Below are positions 8,736 to 17,811 of a stretch of DNA of 64,000 nt, piece by piece (within the stretch, counting starts at the first letter, position 1; every line of letters starts with the position of its first letter). Source of the DNA: CAVTLG01 sp963735495 (GTDB lineage: Bacteria; Chloroflexota; Ktedonobacteria; Ktedonobacterales; Ktedonobacteraceae); contig CAVTLG010000011.1 in assembly GCA_963735495.1 (NCBI GenBank), forward strand, positions 248,001 through 312,000. Direction: 5' to 3'. The notes under the pieces were generated by a model, which did no database searches, was not told where the DNA came from, and was given only the letters and a program-made list of their open reading frames with translations. The position numbers were made by a program, and so were the translations under genes.

Positions 8736-9653
8736 TTGGAGCAGCAATCGTTGACACCACTTTCCAGCATCGAAGATGTACAACGCGCCATGTTTGCGCA
8801 GCACTATATCGCTGACCGCAGCCTCGCCACAGCGGTCTTTCTGGCGCTCAAGCGACGCAAGCCGCTCTTACTCGAAGGTGAACCCGGTGTCGGCAAGACC
8901 GAAGTCGCCAAGGTGCTCGCCGCGCTCCTCGATACACGCCTGCTGCGCCTGCAATGTTACGAAGGCATTGATATCAGCACCGCCGTCTACGAGTGGAACT
9001 ACACGCGCCAGATGCTCTACATTCGCCTGATGGAGGCCAATGGCGCGGAGCAACAGCAAGAAATCAAAGAAATCTTTGGCCCTGATTTTCTTATGCAGCG
9101 TCCACTCTTGCAAGCTATCGATCCGGCAAACGCCACGCCTCCTGTGTTGCTCATCGATGAACTGGACCGTAGCGACGAAGAATTCGAAGCCTATCTACTT
9201 GAACTACTCTCTGACTTCCAGATCACCATTCCCGAGATCGGTACCATTCAGTCCAAAGAGCCGCCATTTGTCATCATCACCTCCAATCGCACACGTGAGA
9301 TCCATGACGCCTTGCGCCGCCGCTGCCTCTATTACTGGATCGACTTCCCCACATTGGAGAAAGAATACCAGATCGTCCAGGCGCATATGCCGCAAGCGCC
9401 AGAGCAGTTAGCTAAGCAAGTCTGTCACTTTGTGCAGGAGTTGCGCAGCATCGAACTCTACAAAGCCCCTGGAGTCGCCGAGACGCTGGACTGGATCAGT
9501 TCGCTGCTGGCGCTCGACCAGGTGGAACTGATCGAGGGGCCGGTACGTGATACCCTTGGAGCCTTGCTGAAGTACCAGGACGATATCTTAAAGGTGGGCA
9601 ACACCGATCTGGGCAAGCTACTACAAAAGATCCGAGGGGCATTATCGTCATGA
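8736..9653 (+). CDS. MoxR-family AAA+ ATPase (CoxD-like)
   Basis: A AAA+ ATPase of about 305 residues: Walker A GEPGVGKT near residues 48-55, Walker B VLLIDELDR near 137-145, sensor-1 VIITSNRTRE near 178-187 and arginine-finger region DALRRRC just after. MoxR proteins work with VWA-domain partners as metal-insertion or maturation chaperones. CoxD of the CO dehydrogenase system is the closest functional model given the next genes. The TTG at 8736 is chosen because GGAGG lies 6 bp upstream; an in-frame GTG at 8697 has no such site. Its stop overlaps the next start (ATGA), so translation is probably coupled. Confidence 0.9.
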   Translation: MEQQSLTPLSSIEDVQRAMFAQHYIADRSLATAVFLALKRRKPLLLEGEPGVGKTEVAKVLAALLDTRLLRLQCYEGIDISTAVYEWNYTRQMLYIRLMEANGAEQQQEIKEIFGPDFLMQRPLLQAIDPANATPPVLLIDELDRSDEEFEAYLLELLSDFQITIPEIGTIQSKEPPFVIITSNRTREIHDALRRRCLYYWIDFPTLEKEYQIVQAHMPQAPEQLAKQVCHFVQELRSIELYKAPGVAETLDWISSLLALDQVELIEGPVRDTLGALLKYQDDILKVGNTDLGKLLQKIRGALSS

Positions 9654-11011
9654 ATACTCAGCCAGCGCACAATGACGAGTTCAACGCGTCACCACAACCA
9701 CTAGAGCTACGCCCCATCGATATCGAGCGTGGTGAGCGCCTGCTCTATCGCCTGACCGAATTTAGTCATTTACTCTGGGAGAGTGGTATCAACGTCGGCC
9801 CACACCAACTGATAGATCTCGCCGAGACGCTCAACTACATCGACATTACCAATAAAGATGACTTCTATCATGCCCTCAAATGTAGCCTGCTCACGCGCCA
9901 TGAGCAAGAGGTCATCTTCAACCAGATGTTCAACTACTACTGGTTTATGCGTCATACGGTGGGCAAAAAAGAGCAGAATCCGCCAGGAAAACAGGTAAAG
10001 CGTGATGAACGCCAGTTACGCCTGCCGCCCTCAGAGCGCAAACGCCTAGCCGAGCATCTGGCAACCCAGGAGGCACGGCGCGAGCAGCGGGGGGAGATAC
10101 GTCCGCAGGAACGTCGCGCCACGCGCCAAAGCGATGATAAGCAAGAAGACGACGCAGGTAAGCCACAGGGCACAGCATACAGCGAGCTTGAACGCTTGCG
10201 CCAGAAAGACTTTGAGAACTTTAGCTGGGAAGAGATTCAGGAGGCGAAGCGGCTGATGGCGGAGATGCGCTGGCGGCTTGGTCAACGTACTACGCGCCGT
10301 AAAGCCCCCGCGCGCAACGGTTCTTACACCGATATGCGTCGTATGGTGCGTCGCAACTTAAAATACGGCGCAGAGATGCTCGAATTGACCAGAAGCGAAG
10401 TCAAGCAGAAGCCGCGTCCACTCGTGATTATCTGTGATATCAGTGGCTCGATGAGTCTCTACTCGCGTCTCTTGCTGCACTTCATCCACACCATTTCCAA
10501 TGGCCTGTTCAATGTCGAAGCCTTTGTCTTCGGCACACGGCTCACCCGTGTCACGCGCCAGCTCAAAAGGCGCGACGTCGACGACGCGGTACGCGATGTC
10601 TCTAAACTCGTGCAGGACTGGTCAGGGGGTACGCGTATCGGTGATGCGCTGCATAAGTTCAACTACACATGGTCCAAACGCGTGCTTGGTCATGGAGCGG
10701 TCGTTTTGCTGATCAGCGACGGCTGGGATCGTGGTGATGCCACGACATTGAGCCACGAAATGGATCGTTTGCAGCACAGTTGCCACCGTCTGATCTGGCT
10801 GAATCCACTGCTTGGCTCGCCCGATTACCGCCCATTAACTATTGGTATGAAGACAGCACTCCCCTTCATTGATAACTTCTTACCAGCGCATAACCTGGAC
10901 AGCCTGATCAGTCTCGGTAATTTACTCTCTAGTATCGACGACAGTAGGCCAAATCGTAGCCTTGGAGCCAAACGTAAAGCCATAGCAGCCTGGAGCAAGC
11001 CCAGACTATAA
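9650..11011 (+). CDS. VWA-domain protein (CoxE-like), partner of the MoxR ATPase
   Basis: A 453-residue protein whose start overlaps the MoxR stop. The N-terminal part is helical, with a long charged stretch around residues 105-175. The C-terminal half is a von Willebrand A domain with a MIDAS motif DISGS at about 263-267, a conserved Thr in SGGTRIGD and the strand LLISDGWDRGD. In cox clusters CoxD and CoxE act together on the Cu/Mo active site of CO dehydrogenase. The two XdhC-type genes that follow support a role in maturing a molybdenum hydroxylase. Confidence 0.9.
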   Translation: MNTQPAHNDEFNASPQPLELRPIDIERGERLLYRLTEFSHLLWESGINVGPHQLIDLAETLNYIDITNKDDFYHALKCSLLTRHEQEVIFNQMFNYYWFMRHTVGKKEQNPPGKQVKRDERQLRLPPSERKRLAEHLATQEARREQRGEIRPQERRATRQSDDKQEDDAGKPQGTAYSELERLRQKDFENFSWEEIQEAKRLMAEMRWRLGQRTTRRKAPARNGSYTDMRRMVRRNLKYGAEMLELTRSEVKQKPRPLVIICDISGSMSLYSRLLLHFIHTISNGLFNVEAFVFGTRLTRVTRQLKRRDVDDAVRDVSKLVQDWSGGTRIGDALHKFNYTWSKRVLGHGAVVLLISDGWDRGDATTLSHEMDRLQHSCHRLIWLNPLLGSPDYRPLTIGMKTALPFIDNFLPAHNLDSLISLGNLLSSIDDSRPNRSLGAKRKAIAAWSKPRL

Positions 11012-11028
11012 GCAAAAGGAACCAACAG

Positions 11029-11346
11029 ATGCGTGAAATATTGCCCGATATAGAAAAATGGCGTTCTCGTGGTGAGAAGGTCGCCCTCGCGACAGTTGTC
11101 AGCATGGCAGGTTCGGCACCACGTAGACCGGGAGCTAAACTGGCCGTGAGCGAAAGTGGAGAACTATCTGGCTCTGTCAGTGGAGGCTGCGTCGAGCCAG
11201 CCGTTGTGCATACGGCACTGGAAGTCATTAAGCGCGGCACACCACAGTTGCTCGAATTTGGCATCAGCGAAGAAGATAATATTGCCCAGATTGGCCTGGC
11301 CTGCGGTGGTACCATTCAGGTCTTCGTGGAAAGACTGGACTGGTAA
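11029..11346 (+). CDS. XdhC/CoxF-type protein, N-terminal CoxI domain only
   Basis: A 105-residue protein equal to the XdhC_CoxI domain: VALATVVSMAGSAPRRPGAK, then SGSVSGGCVEPAV and a final LACGGTIQVFVE. XdhC-family proteins bind and sulfurate molybdenum cofactor and hand it to xanthine or CO dehydrogenases. Full-length members add a C-terminal Rossmann domain, which is absent here and is supplied by the gene at 11585. It starts 17 bp after the VWA gene with AAAAGGA upstream, so it belongs to the same operon. Its stop codon lies inside the first copy of a 64-bp direct repeat. Confidence 0.88.
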   Translation: MREILPDIEKWRSRGEKVALATVVSMAGSAPRRPGAKLAVSESGELSGSVSGGCVEPAVVHTALEVIKRGTPQLLEFGISEEDNIAQIGLACGGTIQVFVERLDW

Positions 11347-11473
11347 ATCGGACTCCGTCCCTTCGTGAACGTCGGAGGCGTGTCCTTGCGACCACCCCGC
11401 GGGCCGGTAAATCGGACTCCGTACCTCCGCAAACGGCGGATAGGGGCGTGTCCTTGCGACCGCCCAGGGGGCC
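11342..11473 (+). repeat. Two tandem copies of a 64-bp direct repeat
   Basis: The stretch beginning GGTAAATCGGACTCCGT at 11342 recurs at 11406, with GGCGTGTCCTTGCGACC also shared. Copies are diverged in the middle. The first overlaps the stop codon of the upstream XdhC-type gene. The block fills most of the unusually long spacer between two genes that are otherwise tightly packed. Confidence 0.8.
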
Positions 11474-11584
11474 GCGTGAGAACCATCCCGTCACTGGTCT
11501 GGGTGGACGTAAGATAACACCCCTACCCTTTAGATCAACTCGTACATACGCATCCTGACTGACAAGACAATGGAGAAATGTCTC

Positions 11585-12358
11585 ATGAGCGAACTATACA
11601 CAGAACTCAAAGATCTGCTTGAGCGCGAGCGCGGTGTAGCGCTCGCCACGGTCGTACGTGGTCCCGCGCACATTGGAGGGAAGCTACTCGTCTTTCCCGA
11701 CAAAACGGCTCATGGGACACTTGGTCTGCCCGCACTCGATAGGATGGTTATCGACGATGCGGAACAGGCCATCTGGAGCGCGGACGCGCGCATACACACC
11801 TATACGCTTCCTGATACCAGTACGCCCTTCGCTATCTTCATCGAAGGCTTCCCACCGCCGCCCGAACTGATCATTATTGGAGCTGGACACATTGCTATTC
11901 CCTTAACCACCTTTGCGAAGACCCTCAATTACCACGTCGTCGTCATCGATGCGCGGGCCAGTTTTGCCACACGCGAGCGCTTCCCGCACGCCGACGAATT
12001 GATCGTCGCCTGGCCCGATGAGGTATTGGAGAAAATGCCGCTCTATCCGTCTACATCTATAGCGGTACTGACGCATGACCCAAAGTTCGATGAACCGACA
12101 TTGCGCGTTGTCTTAGCGCGGCGTGTTGGCTATATCGGAGCCATTGGCAGTCGTAAAACCGGTCTGGAGCGAGCTGAGCGTCTCAAGCAACACGGCATAA
12201 CAGACGCACAACTCAGCCTGATCCATGGTCCGATTGGACTGAATATTGGGGCCAGCACACCGGAAGAGATAGCACTAGCCATAATGGCCGAGATCGTTGC
12301 TACGCGTCATGGACAGGCAGCAACGGCGGTGCGCGATTGGACTGCCAAAGCACAATGA
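11585..12358 (+). CDS. XdhC-family molybdenum cofactor chaperone with Rossmann domain
   Basis: About 257 residues. A degenerate N-terminal XdhC_CoxI-like segment (GVALATVV, then GGKLLVF and GTLGLPALD) is followed by the XdhC_C Rossmann domain, with LIIIGAGHIAIPL as the nucleotide-binding loop, VVVIDARASFATRERF, and the conserved YIGAIGSRKTG and GPIGLNIGASTPEEIALAI. Start 11585 is preferred to an ATG at 11570 because GGAGA sits about 9 bp upstream of it. With the gene at 11029 it makes a split pair, as in cox clusters where CoxF and CoxI both occur. No large, medium or small hydroxylase subunits are in the window. Confidence 0.9.
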   Translation: MSELYTELKDLLERERGVALATVVRGPAHIGGKLLVFPDKTAHGTLGLPALDRMVIDDAEQAIWSADARIHTYTLPDTSTPFAIFIEGFPPPPELIIIGAGHIAIPLTTFAKTLNYHVVVIDARASFATRERFPHADELIVAWPDEVLEKMPLYPSTSIAVLTHDPKFDEPTLRVVLARRVGYIGAIGSRKTGLERAERLKQHGITDAQLSLIHGPIGLNIGASTPEEIALAIMAEIVATRHGQAATAVRDWTAKAQ

Positions 12359-12524
12359 AACTTCCTGGCCTATTATTCGTCTCTATGATTATGAATATGT
12401 TATTATAAGCAAGATATTACTTTGATTCCATTACACTATTGGTAATATTCGAGCGTAGATATACGTACAAGGGTAGCAGGTTAGCTCCTCATATTGCATG
12501 CCCTTGTCTGGAAAAGGATACATA

Positions 12525-13826
12525 ATGTCAAACAATTACAATTCTCCAGACGATCCAACCCAGCCATCACAGCAACGACCACCCTATCAAGGGCAGGGAC
12601 AACAGGGCAAGTTGGTTCTCGGCAACTTCCAGAACCAGCCGCAATCCTCTCAACGCCGTCCCTATCAATATCCGCCCCAGGGACCGCAGCAACCTTATCC
12701 ACAACAGTCGTATGCCCCCCCTGGACCACAAGCTACTCCGCCAGGTGCGCCTGTCGGCTACCCCAATCGCGCGGGCTACCCACAACCGGGAGCACCTAAG
12801 CGGCGACGTCGTAAGGTCAGAGTTGGTCGTATCGGCTGTCTTACCCTGCTTGCCCTGGTCGCCATTATTGTCATCACCGGCTTTCTCACCATCCCAAAAG
12901 TACTGGCCTTCGGTAGCGCTATCTCCACTCAGTCCCCACTCAGCACACAAACCGGCTATATGAATACCAGCACACGCACGAACGTCCTCATCATGGGCTA
13001 TGGCGGTGGCACGCACCAGGGAGCATTCCTCACTGACTCGCTCACGATTGTCAGTGTCCTTCCCCAGAGCCGCCATACGTCCCTGGTCTCTGTCCCACGC
13101 GACCTATGGATACAGGACCCACCAAATTCGGGCAATTATACCAAGATCAATGCCCTGTATGAGAATACCTCCAACAATAATGTAGACCCTTCCGCAGGTG
13201 GCACAGCAGTTGACCAGAAGGTCTCTACGATCACCGGGCTGAATGTCCCCTACTGGTTGACCATCGATTTTACCGGTTTTAAGAAACTCATTGATTCCAT
13301 CGGCGGCGTCGATGTGAATGTGCCCGACTCGTTTAATGCCTGCTACCCGGCAAACGATGATTCAACCGTTAATGCCAGTTGGATCAAGGTCCAGTTTAAC
13401 AAGGGCGAGCAACATATGAATGGTGCCACGGCTATCGAGTATGCCCGCGCACGCGAGCCTCTTGAGGTCTGTGGTATGGGCACATCCGAGAATCAGGCGG
13501 AATTGACCGATTTCGCGCGCTCCGCGCGCCAACAGCTTATCATTCAGGCGGCCCTCAAAAAAGTCAAACAGATAACCACCTGGCCTCGTCTCTTTGACGC
13601 GATGAACGCCTTGCAGCAAACGATTCGCACAAACATGTCTCTGGCCGATCTGTCAACCTTTGCGTTAAAAATGGACCTGAGTGATCCTAAAGCCGCCCAT
13701 ATTGGCTTGAGTAATCAAAACGTGTTGCAAGACGCCGTCTCTAGCGACGGAGCAGACATCCTGGAACCGACAAACGACGATTGGAATGTCATTCCACCTT
13801 ATGTAAAGCAACACCTGTACAATTAG
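12525..13826 (+). CDS. LytR-CpsA-Psr (LCP) family cell-wall glycopolymer transferase
   Basis: A 433-residue protein. Residues 1-100 are a Pro/Gln-rich cytoplasmic segment, followed by basic RRRRK, one membrane helix at about 103-125, then the extracellular LCP domain. Visible LCP features are TDSLTIVSV, VSVPRDLWI with its Arg-Asp, GGVDVNVP and IEYARAR. LCP enzymes move undecaprenyl-pyrophosphate-linked polymers onto the cell wall or other acceptors. In a Chloroflexota cell with an unusual envelope the acceptor is uncertain. The start is the ATG after AAGGA (12525), not the one at 12498. Confidence 0.9.
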   Translation: MSNNYNSPDDPTQPSQQRPPYQGQGQQGKLVLGNFQNQPQSSQRRPYQYPPQGPQQPYPQQSYAPPGPQATPPGAPVGYPNRAGYPQPGAPKRRRRKVRVGRIGCLTLLALVAIIVITGFLTIPKVLAFGSAISTQSPLSTQTGYMNTSTRTNVLIMGYGGGTHQGAFLTDSLTIVSVLPQSRHTSLVSVPRDLWIQDPPNSGNYTKINALYENTSNNNVDPSAGGTAVDQKVSTITGLNVPYWLTIDFTGFKKLIDSIGGVDVNVPDSFNACYPANDDSTVNASWIKVQFNKGEQHMNGATAIEYARAREPLEVCGMGTSENQAELTDFARSARQQLIIQAALKKVKQITTWPRLFDAMNALQQTIRTNMSLADLSTFALKMDLSDPKAAHIGLSNQNVLQDAVSSDGADILEPTNDDWNVIPPYVKQHLYN

Positions 13827-13930
13827 CAGCCGTTTTTCCAGACGCTCTACGCGGGTCGGATCTCCTCCATTCTTCTGGCGGGAATGTGAAACGGGAGGGG
13901 AGCAACTAAATATAGTCTCCTCTGGAAAGA

Positions 13931-13973
13931 GGAATATCCCTCATGTGCTTCCCCAGCACATGAGGGATATTCC
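13931..13973. terminator. 19-bp perfect inverted repeat between convergent genes
   Basis: Arms at 13931-13949 and 13955-13973 are perfectly complementary around a 5-base loop. The site lies between the 3' ends of the LCP gene (+) and the hydrolase gene (-), so it probably works as a bidirectional terminator, although no strong T-run follows. Confidence 0.6.
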
Positions 13974-14042
13974 TGCAAAATCACAGTCTGCTGCCAGATG
14001 CTCTACAAACACAAACAAGAGCGACATCCGCACAAAACATGG

Positions 14043-15035
14043 TCAAGCGTGGGCAGCCAGCCACTCCAGCATGCTCGTCAGAGCCTCTTGATCCAGGCGG
14101 GTATCGGGGGCATTGTAGCCCTCCATCGCGGCTAGTACCAATTCCGACCGAGGCCGCAACTCTTCTTTGAGGACGTGATTCGCGTTCTCGGGGAAGAGGA
14201 AGGTTATCTCCTCATGTCCCGCAGCCGCCAGTTTCAGCGGCTCTCCATCAGTTTGCCAGTCGACCTGAACGTCTTTTTTCCCAATGATGACCAGCACTGG
14301 GATATCCACCTGCTTGAGCAGGGGAGCCGCATTGGCCATCCAGAGCTCACGGGCAAGGGGCAAGTTGGCCGGAGTTTCCAGGCTTTTCAGCAGCATCTGG
14401 ACACCCTCCGGCAGCGCCGGATCTGGGGCGATGGACTCTCCCTTCAGGAAGCGGGCGATGGCAGCATCGTAGAGCACCAGCAACGCCTCCCCATTTGGTA
14501 TGCGAGCCGCCTGCCCCGCTAATTGGGAGCGCGCCACCGCGCCAACAGCCCGCCCAGGAGGGCCAATGAGCACGAGTCCAGCGAGCTGGATCTCGGGGCT
14601 GTGCAGCTGATAGTTCAGGGCGTGAAGGGTTCCCTCGCTGTTGGCGAGCGCGAAGATCCGGTCAGTACGCACATACTCCTGGCTGGCCACGGTGCGCACG
14701 GCTCCGGCGAGTTCGTCAACATGGCTTTGCATGCTGAGCTTGCCGATCAACAGTGGCACATTCTCACGCGCATGGGGACCGGCAGCACGCTTGTCATAGC
14801 GCAGTGAGGCGATCCCTGCCCGCGCGAGCGCTTCCGCAAGCAGCCGCGCGCTGCCATTGGTTCCCGACAGGAGCGGCGAATTCCAATCGCGGTCAGTGGG
14901 GCCACTGCCCGCCACCATCACCACCGCAGGAAAAGGTCCGAGACCAGATGGCCTGACCAACGTGCCATAGACGGTCGTTGAGTCCAGTTGCCAGGTGACC
15001 TCCAAACTCTCTCCATACGCATCCTGATCTGCCAT
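14043..15035 (-). CDS. Alpha/beta-hydrolase (dienelactone hydrolase/BAAT-like)
   Basis: A 330-residue protein of the alpha/beta-hydrolase fold: VVMVAGSGPTDRDW (oxyanion-hole strand), RYDKRAAG, nucleophile elbow ALANSEGT (Asn-Ser-Glu in place of the commoner Gly-x-Ser-x-Gly), IPVLVIIGKKDVQVDW carrying the acid, and NANHVL with the probable catalytic His. No signal peptide is visible. GGATAGGAAG precedes the ATG. The substrate cannot be predicted. It is transcribed toward the LCP gene. Confidence 0.8.
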   Translation of the reverse strand: MADQDAYGESLEVTWQLDSTTVYGTLVRPSGLGPFPAVVMVAGSGPTDRDWNSPLLSGTNGSARLLAEALARAGIASLRYDKRAAGPHARENVPLLIGKLSMQSHVDELAGAVRTVASQEYVRTDRIFALANSEGTLHALNYQLHSPEIQLAGLVLIGPPGRAVGAVARSQLAGQAARIPNGEALLVLYDAAIARFLKGESIAPDPALPEGVQMLLKSLETPANLPLARELWMANAAPLLKQVDIPVLVIIGKKDVQVDWQTDGEPLKLAAAGHEEITFLFPENANHVLKEELRPRSELVLAAMEGYNAPDTRLDQEALTSMLEWLAAHA

Positions 15036-15363
15036 ATCTTCCTATCCTTTCATAGCTCTCTGGAAGACGCAACTCAGAGCGTCTGTTCTCACAAATTCAA
15101 TATTTCAACACATATTGAAATAATAGAGCAAAAAAGCTCCGCCGTCAAGGAGAGGTCTTTGATCCAATGAACCAACTGCATTCACTACTTGCGCACTCAA
15201 ATAACGTCGCAATCTTTAACCATCCGCCAAACAGGCCATACCTATCTATGCTTTACAGCATTTGCTAGAATAGATGAAGTCATAGCCATAGAGTAAAAAG
15301 GTCATTATTTATAATCAGGCAACAGGCTCAGACAGATTTGAGCATAGGTAAGGGATCAAGATT
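15036..15363. other. Divergent promoter region
   Basis: About 330 bp between the hydrolase (-) and the kinase-like/FHA gene (+). It is AT-rich. AAGGGA lies about 10 bp before the ATG at 15364. I see no gene or clear hairpin here. Confidence 0.5.
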
Positions 15364-16734
15364 ATGTTGGACAATTCGCGCAATTCCGCACAAGTCATCG
15401 ATAGTATCTACCGTATTGGACAAACCATTACCACTGGCAGCATGCTCACAACATACACCGCTTACAATCGCAACACCAATGATGTCGTCGGGCTTTCCGT
15501 TGTCGAGTTGCCACCGACGGCACAACTTAACATTGTGCAGCAATGCCTCCAAGCGGCTGAGAAGCGCAGAACGCTGCAATCTGCTCACGTCATACATGTC
15601 CACAACTGGGGTATTGACGGTAGTCGTCTCTACATTGCCACTGACCCTCCGCGTGGCGTCACCCTGCAATACGCACTGGATAACGAAAATATCTCTCTTC
15701 ACCGTGCCATTACCATAGCACGACAGCTTGCCGTGGGACTCAAGACCTTACATGAGGCGGGTATTGCTGGCTTAGACTTACGCCCACAACTCATCACGGT
15801 TGACACCCTTGGCGTCGTTGACCGCGTCCAGATTGACGATATCGGCTTACGTCCACTGCTTCAGGCCCTTGGCTACATCAGCACACAGAGCAGGAGTGAT
15901 ATTGGCTACCTGGACCCTCGTTATGCCCCGCCAGAATATCTCAACGGCAGCCCCATTAGCGCCTGGAGCGACATTTACCAGTTGGGCCTGCTCCTCTTCA
16001 CGCTCATCACCGGTCGCCTGCCTTTTGTCGGCAGCACGCCAGCCGAAACCGCCGTTTTGCAGAGTAACAGCCCACTGCCTCCCATACAGCAATTTGCGCA
16101 CGACGTTCCTGAGCTTCTCCAACAACTGGTAACGCAGGCACTCGCCAAGGACCCGAGCAAGCGTTACGCCAGTGCAGAGGCCCTTATCGCCACCCTCGAT
16201 ACGCTACAACCACCTCCCAACCCACTTTCCACCGAACTCATGCACACCCCATCAGCGGAGAAAAACAGCGGCATAGGCCTGACCGCCGAAATGACCCGTG
16301 ATGATCTCGCACTTCACGCGACTGTGATCGAAGACAATTTTCTTCCTCAGGACAAGCTTGCATCTGACGCTCCGGCTACCGTGCAAGCTTACGCCTATCT
16401 TTGCTATAAGCAAAACGGTGTCGAAGTGCAGCGTTTCCCCATCACCCAAAAGAGCACCATTGTTGGACGCCTTGATCCCAAACGCGGCGTTACCCCGGAT
16501 ATCGATCTGAGCGAGATTGATCCTACGATGACGGTATCCCGCCAGCACGCGCGTATCCACTTTGAGGAAACTTTTTTCTCCATTGAGGACCTGAAGAGTC
16601 GCAACAAGACGCGCCTGAAAGAAGTGGTCCTGACGCCTTTAAAAACCGAGCTGCTACAACATGGAGACGCTATCTTTTTCGGCAGTGTGCGTGTCCAATT
16701 TGAAATCCCAGGTGCGGCCAAAGTCGCGCAGTGA
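15364..16734 (+). CDS. Ser/Thr protein kinase-like (probable pseudokinase) protein with C-terminal FHA domain
   Basis: A 456-residue protein. Residues from about 15 to 275 follow the Hanks-type kinase fold, with APE-like YAPPEY, WSDIYQLGLLLF and the C-lobe. Key motifs are altered: no VAIK lysine (VGLSVVEL instead), HRDLKPxN reads GLDLRPQL, and DFG reads DIG. A loss of, or change in, catalysis is likely. Residues from about 345 to 450 form an FHA phosphothreonine-binding domain with VGRLDP, SRQHARI and the LKSRNKT loop. No membrane segment is seen, so the protein should be cytosolic. It ends 4 bp from the convergent hom gene. Confidence 0.85.
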   Translation: MLDNSRNSAQVIDSIYRIGQTITTGSMLTTYTAYNRNTNDVVGLSVVELPPTAQLNIVQQCLQAAEKRRTLQSAHVIHVHNWGIDGSRLYIATDPPRGVTLQYALDNENISLHRAITIARQLAVGLKTLHEAGIAGLDLRPQLITVDTLGVVDRVQIDDIGLRPLLQALGYISTQSRSDIGYLDPRYAPPEYLNGSPISAWSDIYQLGLLLFTLITGRLPFVGSTPAETAVLQSNSPLPPIQQFAHDVPELLQQLVTQALAKDPSKRYASAEALIATLDTLQPPPNPLSTELMHTPSAEKNSGIGLTAEMTRDDLALHATVIEDNFLPQDKLASDAPATVQAYAYLCYKQNGVEVQRFPITQKSTIVGRLDPKRGVTPDIDLSEIDPTMTVSRQHARIHFEETFFSIEDLKSRNKTRLKEVVLTPLKTELLQHGDAIFFGSVRVQFEIPGAAKVAQ

Positions 16735-16738
16735 CGCT

Positions 16739-17797
16739 CTACCCTTCTACCTGCTGTGTTTTCGCAATGGCGATTAAATCGGCCAGCAGTCCCTGTCCCG
16801 TTTGCAGTCTTCCCGCACCCGGACCAATAATCGTGACGTCGGAGAGCGTATCTGTCTGAAAAGTGATGGCATTTGTTACACCATCGACACGCGCCAGCGG
16901 ATCACTCTCTGGCAGCGCGAGAGGCCCCACCTGCGCGCTGAGGCGACTGACCCCACCGTCTCCCGGCACCATCTCCAGTGAGGCTACCAGCTTGATGCGT
17001 TTCCCTTCGTGCAGCGCTTGCTGTACCTGTTCCCGTGTGAGGGTAGCGATGCCATGCCGTCCCACTTGCTCTGGCCTGAGTGAGGTATCAAATACCAGGG
17101 CCGCCAGGATCAGTGTTTTGGCCACCGCATCATAGCCTTCAACATCGGCGGTAGGATCGGCTTCGGCATAGCCCTGTTGTTGGGCTTCTGCCAGAACCTC
17201 TGCATAGTCCCGCCCCTCAGCCATCGCACTCAAGATATAGTTCGTCGTGCCATTCAGAATACCGCGTATAGCGCGGACGCCGCTGCCAGCCATGCCTTCA
17301 CGCACAGTGCTAATCACCGGGGTACCGGCCATCACGGTTGCTTCCAGGCGGAGCTGCACCCCATGCTGTCGCGCCAGTTCAAAGAGTTCGGCGGCTGCTA
17401 ACGCGGCGGGACCTTTATTCGCCGTAATGACATGCATGCCCAGAGACAGGGCCATACGTATATGGCTGATACCAGGCTCGGCATCGCGCAAGTTCGTCGC
17501 AGTGGCTTCAGCCAGCACATCTCCGCCGGTCGCGCGCAATCCTTCCAACGCATTGGACCAATGCTTCGCGCCTGGATAGTCGGTCAAAGCCTTTCTTTGT
17601 GCAGCCAGATCCAACAACGTGGGAATATCCAGGCCATCTTCATGGTAGATAAAACCATGACGACTGTTAGCAACGCTTACGAGCTTCACGGCCAGATCAT
17701 ACTCTTGTTGTAAAAGCGCTTCCTTCGCGCTAAGCAGTTCCGCCAATCCCTGGCCAACCACACCAAATCCGATGAGCGAGAGACGTATATGTTTCAT
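16739..17797 (-). CDS. hom: Homoserine dehydrogenase
   Basis: A 352-residue enzyme reducing aspartate semialdehyde to homoserine, the branch point to threonine and methionine. The N-terminal Rossmann motif is LIGFGVVGQGLAELL. Catalytic-domain hallmarks include ITANKGPAA, GILNGTTNYIL and DPTADVEGYDAVAKTLILA with the conserved Asp and Lys. There is no C-terminal ACT domain, so feedback control by threonine through ACT is not expected. The start is placed at MKHIRLSLIGFG (17797), 15 bp after the murJ stop. A longer upstream frame would overlap murJ. Translation is probably coupled to murJ. Confidence 0.93.
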   Translation of the reverse strand: MKHIRLSLIGFGVVGQGLAELLSAKEALLQQEYDLAVKLVSVANSRHGFIYHEDGLDIPTLLDLAAQRKALTDYPGAKHWSNALEGLRATGGDVLAEATATNLRDAEPGISHIRMALSLGMHVITANKGPAALAAAELFELARQHGVQLRLEATVMAGTPVISTVREGMAGSGVRAIRGILNGTTNYILSAMAEGRDYAEVLAEAQQQGYAEADPTADVEGYDAVAKTLILAALVFDTSLRPEQVGRHGIATLTREQVQQALHEGKRIKLVASLEMVPGDGGVSRLSAQVGPLALPESDPLARVDGVTNAITFQTDTLSDVTIIGPGAGRLQTGQGLLADLIAIAKTQQVEG

Positions 17798-17811
17798 AAT
17801 AAATAACCAAC

